Below are positions 62,098 through 64,000 of a stretch of 64,000 nucleotides of DNA, in pieces. Source of the stretch: Bacteroidota bacterium. GTDB taxonomy: Bacteria; Bacteroidota; Bacteroidia; Chitinophagales; Saprospiraceae. A program made the position numbers and the translations under genes. Numbering within the stretch: the stretch's first letter is position 1; each line of letters starts with the position of its first letter. The notes under the pieces were generated by a model that was not told where the DNA came from, made no database searches, and worked only from the letters and a program-made list of their open reading frames with translations. The stretch spans positions 248,001 to 312,000 of the forward strand of contig WGNL01000010.1 of NCBI GenBank assembly GCA_016124585.1, given 5' to 3'.

Positions 62098-62156
62098 TCT
62101 TTTGCCCCAGTCATTTGAATTTCATTTGATTTTATGGGCAATGCTGGCATTTCGAC

Positions 62157-62164
62157 TATTTTTG
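62157..62164 (+). promoter_or_regulatory. candidate -7 element (TATTTTTG) for lysS
   Basis: TATTTTTG matches TAnnTTTG, 97 nt before the lysS start, and the phrase-repeat hairpin at 62181 would lie in the leader. A TTTG is 28 nt upstream, longer than usual spacing. Confidence 0.4.
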
Positions 62165-62180
62165 CGCACCGTTTCGGAGT

Positions 62181-62252
62181 TATGAGTTAAGGGTTAAGAG
62201 TTAAGAGATATTCTGACTTGGGACTTTCAAAACTCATAACCCATAACTCATA
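62181..62252. repeat. inverted repeat of tatgagtta phrases in the lysS leader
   Basis: Arms 62181-62202 and 62231-62252 are reverse complements at 20 of 22 positions; both mismatches are A versus T at equivalent phrase positions. It ends 9 nt before the lysS start, so as RNA it would shelter the ribosome-binding region. Confidence 0.8.
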
Positions 62253-62261
62253 AATAAAATT

Positions 62262-63803
62262 ATGTCCGAACAAGAACTCGTCCGTAGGGACAACTTGCAG
62301 AAAATCAAAGACTTAGGCATTAATCCTTATCCACCGGAACTTTTCCCGGTCAATGTCACTGCCACTGAAATCAAGGCGAACTATAAAGAAGAAATCCTCG
62401 AAGATGGTACCAAGAACCGCTTGAATTACCAAGCAGTTTGCATCGCTGGACGCATCATGGCTCAGCGGGAGGCTGGCAAGGCCATGTTCATGAATATTTT
62501 GGATAGCACTGGCACGATTCAATTGTATATGAAGCGGGACGAGCTTGCTTCGCAAAATGAAGCTGGCGAACCTGATTACACTTTCTTCGATGTTTTGGTG
62601 AAAAAACTGCTCGACCTCGGCGACTTCGTTGGTGTGAAGGGCTACGTTTTCAATACAAAAACTGGGGAAACGAGCATTCACGTGCAGGAACTGACCTTGC
62701 TGGCCAAATCCCTCCGTCCACTCCCCATCGTGAAGCGGGACGCCGAAGGCAATGTTCACGATGCATTCACCGACCCTGAGCTCCGCTACCGGATGCGCTA
62801 CGTTGACCTCATCGTAAACCCAGAGGTGAAGGAAACCTTCATCAAGCGGACGAAAATGATTGCTTCCATCCGCAGTTTTCTCAATGAACGGGGAGGTATG
62901 GAAGTGGACACGCCCGTCCTTCAACCCATCCCCGGTGGCGCTGCGGCCCGCCCGTTCAAGACGCACCACAATGCGCTCGACGTGCCTTTTTTCATGCGAG
63001 TGGCCAACGAATTGTACCTCAAGCGCCTTATCGTCGGCGGCTTCGAGTGGGTGTATGAGTTCAGCCGGAACTTCCGCAACGAGGGCATGGACCGGACGCA
63101 CAACCCAGAGTTCACCATCCTGGAATTCTACGTGGCCTACAAGGATTATTTCTGGATGATGGAAACAACCGAGCAGTTGCTAGAGCGCGCTGCCCTCGAT
63201 ACCTGCGGTACAACGGAGGTTGTTTTTGGGGATTCGATATTGAGTTTCAAAGCGCCTTTCCAGCGAATCAGCATTTACGAAGCCATCGAAAAACACAGTG
63301 GAATTGATGTTTCCAACATGGATGAAGAAGCCTTGCGGGAGGTCTGCAAAAAATTGCACATCGAACTCGACCCAAGTATGGGCCGTGGCAAATTGATTGA
63401 CGAAATCTTCGGGGAAGTGGCTGAGAAGCACATGATTCAGCCCACTTTCGTCACCGACCACCCGGTGGAAATGTCTCCGCTCACAAAGAAGCACCGCAGC
63501 AAACCCGGCCTTGTGGAGCGCTTCGAATTGTACTGCAACGGCAAGGAAATCGCCAATGCCTACACCGAGTTAAACGACCCGATTGACCAGCGGGAACGCT
63601 TTGAAGACCAAGTAAAACTCATGGAGCGGGGTGACGACGAGGCCATGTACATCGACCACGATTTCCTCCGGGCGATGGAATTCGGGATGCCACCCATGTC
63701 TGGTATCGGTTTCGGCATTGACCGTTTGGCTATGCTGTTTACAGGCCAGGCAAGCATTCAGGAAGTGCTGTTCTTCCCGCAGATGCGGCCGGAAGTGTTC
63801 TAA
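62262..63803 (+). CDS. lysS: lysyl-tRNA synthetase, class II
   Basis: 513 aa. It has an N-terminal OB-fold anticodon-binding domain (VCIAGRIMAQREAGKAMFMNILD) and the class II catalytic core: motif 2 FRNEGMDRTHNPEFT and motif 3 GIGFGIDRLAML. ELNDPIDQRERFE and SPLTKKHRSKPG are lysine-enzyme signatures. It charges tRNA-Lys in the cytoplasm. Length matches the family. Confidence 0.95.
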   Translation: MSEQELVRRDNLQKIKDLGINPYPPELFPVNVTATEIKANYKEEILEDGTKNRLNYQAVCIAGRIMAQREAGKAMFMNILDSTGTIQLYMKRDELASQNEAGEPDYTFFDVLVKKLLDLGDFVGVKGYVFNTKTGETSIHVQELTLLAKSLRPLPIVKRDAEGNVHDAFTDPELRYRMRYVDLIVNPEVKETFIKRTKMIASIRSFLNERGGMEVDTPVLQPIPGGAAARPFKTHHNALDVPFFMRVANELYLKRLIVGGFEWVYEFSRNFRNEGMDRTHNPEFTILEFYVAYKDYFWMMETTEQLLERAALDTCGTTEVVFGDSILSFKAPFQRISIYEAIEKHSGIDVSNMDEEALREVCKKLHIELDPSMGRGKLIDEIFGEVAEKHMIQPTFVTDHPVEMSPLTKKHRSKPGLVERFELYCNGKEIANAYTELNDPIDQRERFEDQVKLMERGDDEAMYIDHDFLRAMEFGMPPMSGIGFGIDRLAMLFTGQASIQEVLFFPQMRPEVF

Positions 63804-63815
63804 TTTACGGTTTAC

Positions 63816-63859
63816 GATTTACGATTTTGGATTTTATGCCCAAGCGTAATTCGTAAATC
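63816..63859. repeat. weak phrase-repeat inverted repeat between lysS and ddl
   Basis: tttacg-type phrases repeat at 63804-63828; gatttacga (63816-63824) pairs with tcgtaaatc (63851-63859). The remainder is imperfect. It resembles the stronger hairpins elsewhere in architecture. Confidence 0.35.
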
Positions 63860-63874
63860 CCTAATCGTGAATCC

Positions 63875-64000
63875 ATGAAAAAAACCGTTGCCCTCCTCTG
63901 CGGGGGTGTTTCCCCCGAGCACGAGGTCTCGATGAACTCTGCACGGAACATTTACAAAGCCATTGATAAAAAAAAGTACGATGTGGCCGTCATCGGTGTG
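63875..64000 (+). CDS. ddl: D-alanine--D-alanine ligase (partial, N-terminus)
   Basis: The 42 visible codons, starting ATG at 63875, read MKKTVALLCGGVSPEHEVSM, then SARNIYKAI. The GG-x-SPEHEVS block is the diagnostic N-terminal motif of Ddl, which makes the D-Ala-D-Ala dipeptide for peptidoglycan. The gene runs off the window end. It is 71 nt downstream of lysS. Confidence 0.88.
   Translation, partial: MKKTVALLCGGVSPEHEVSMNSARNIYKAIDKKKYDVAVIGV

Noticed and set aside
1-64000. tRNA or rRNA genes, insertion sequences, integrases, phage genes, T9SS machinery genes
   Set aside because: I looked for characteristic motifs (T-loop GGTTCGA blocks, transposase DDE or terminal repeats, por/gld genes) and saw none I could support.

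Overview
The window looks like a chromosome segment of a Bacteroidota bacterium, most likely Saprospiraceae-like. Nine intact genes have an N-terminal signal peptide and a C-terminal type IX secretion (T9SS) sorting domain, or a variant of one. Several carry SprB-type repeats, and many intergenic regions hold the Bacteroidota -7 element TAnnTTTG. Housekeeping genes (prmC, rdgB, secG, a UvrD/PcrA helicase, lysS, ddl, a small SRP RNA, three SurA-like isomerases) are mixed with very large secreted multidomain proteins. The T9SS machinery itself is not here. Family assignments come from reading the translations; no database search was run.

Layout. 1-8.4 kb: a DUF423 membrane protein cut by the window edge; a trypsin-like protease with a zinc ribbon; an SSAT-like acetyltransferase; a lipoprotein; a giant C25-peptidase-like T9SS cargo protein; and an effector-associated-domain / pseudokinase / globin-like fusion. 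8.8-20.6 kb: secreted enzymes, namely a reprolysin-like metalloprotease, an HExxH protein, an S1/P1-type zinc hydrolase and a cupredoxin/lamin-tail protein. This stretch also holds a broken T9SS tail next to a 21-bp tandem array. 20.6-27.7 kb: an RGG-tailed RRM protein, the SRP RNA gene ffs, an AT-rich T9SS cargo gene, a tricorn-type protease and a secreted TonB-domain protein.

27.8-41.1 kb: a duplicated module, each copy pairing a minus-strand alpha-helical protein of about 465 aa with a divergent plus-strand giant T9SS protein. 41.2-50.1 kb: a DMT permease, a small lipoprotein, a SUI1 factor, divergent prmC and rdgB, a conserved acidic protein, secG, a CMP-sugar synthetase, a helicase and an SDR oxidoreductase. 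50.3-57.5 kb: a thrombospondin-type-3 T9SS protein, a TolB-like lipoprotein, and an arsenic-type cluster. The cluster is arsR, a 26-aa Cys-rich peptide, a DUF6428-like protein and a GNAT, with two identical 16-bp palindromic operators. It is followed by ada. 57.5-64 kb: three periplasmic peptidyl-prolyl isomerases in one transcription unit, probably serving folding of exported proteins, then lysS and the start of ddl.

The most distinctive items are the EAD-pseudokinase-globin fusion, the Cys-rich micropeptide between two ArsR operators, the duplicated divergent module, and a set of at least eight intergenic hairpins whose arms are built from short repeated phrases that differ from locus to locus.
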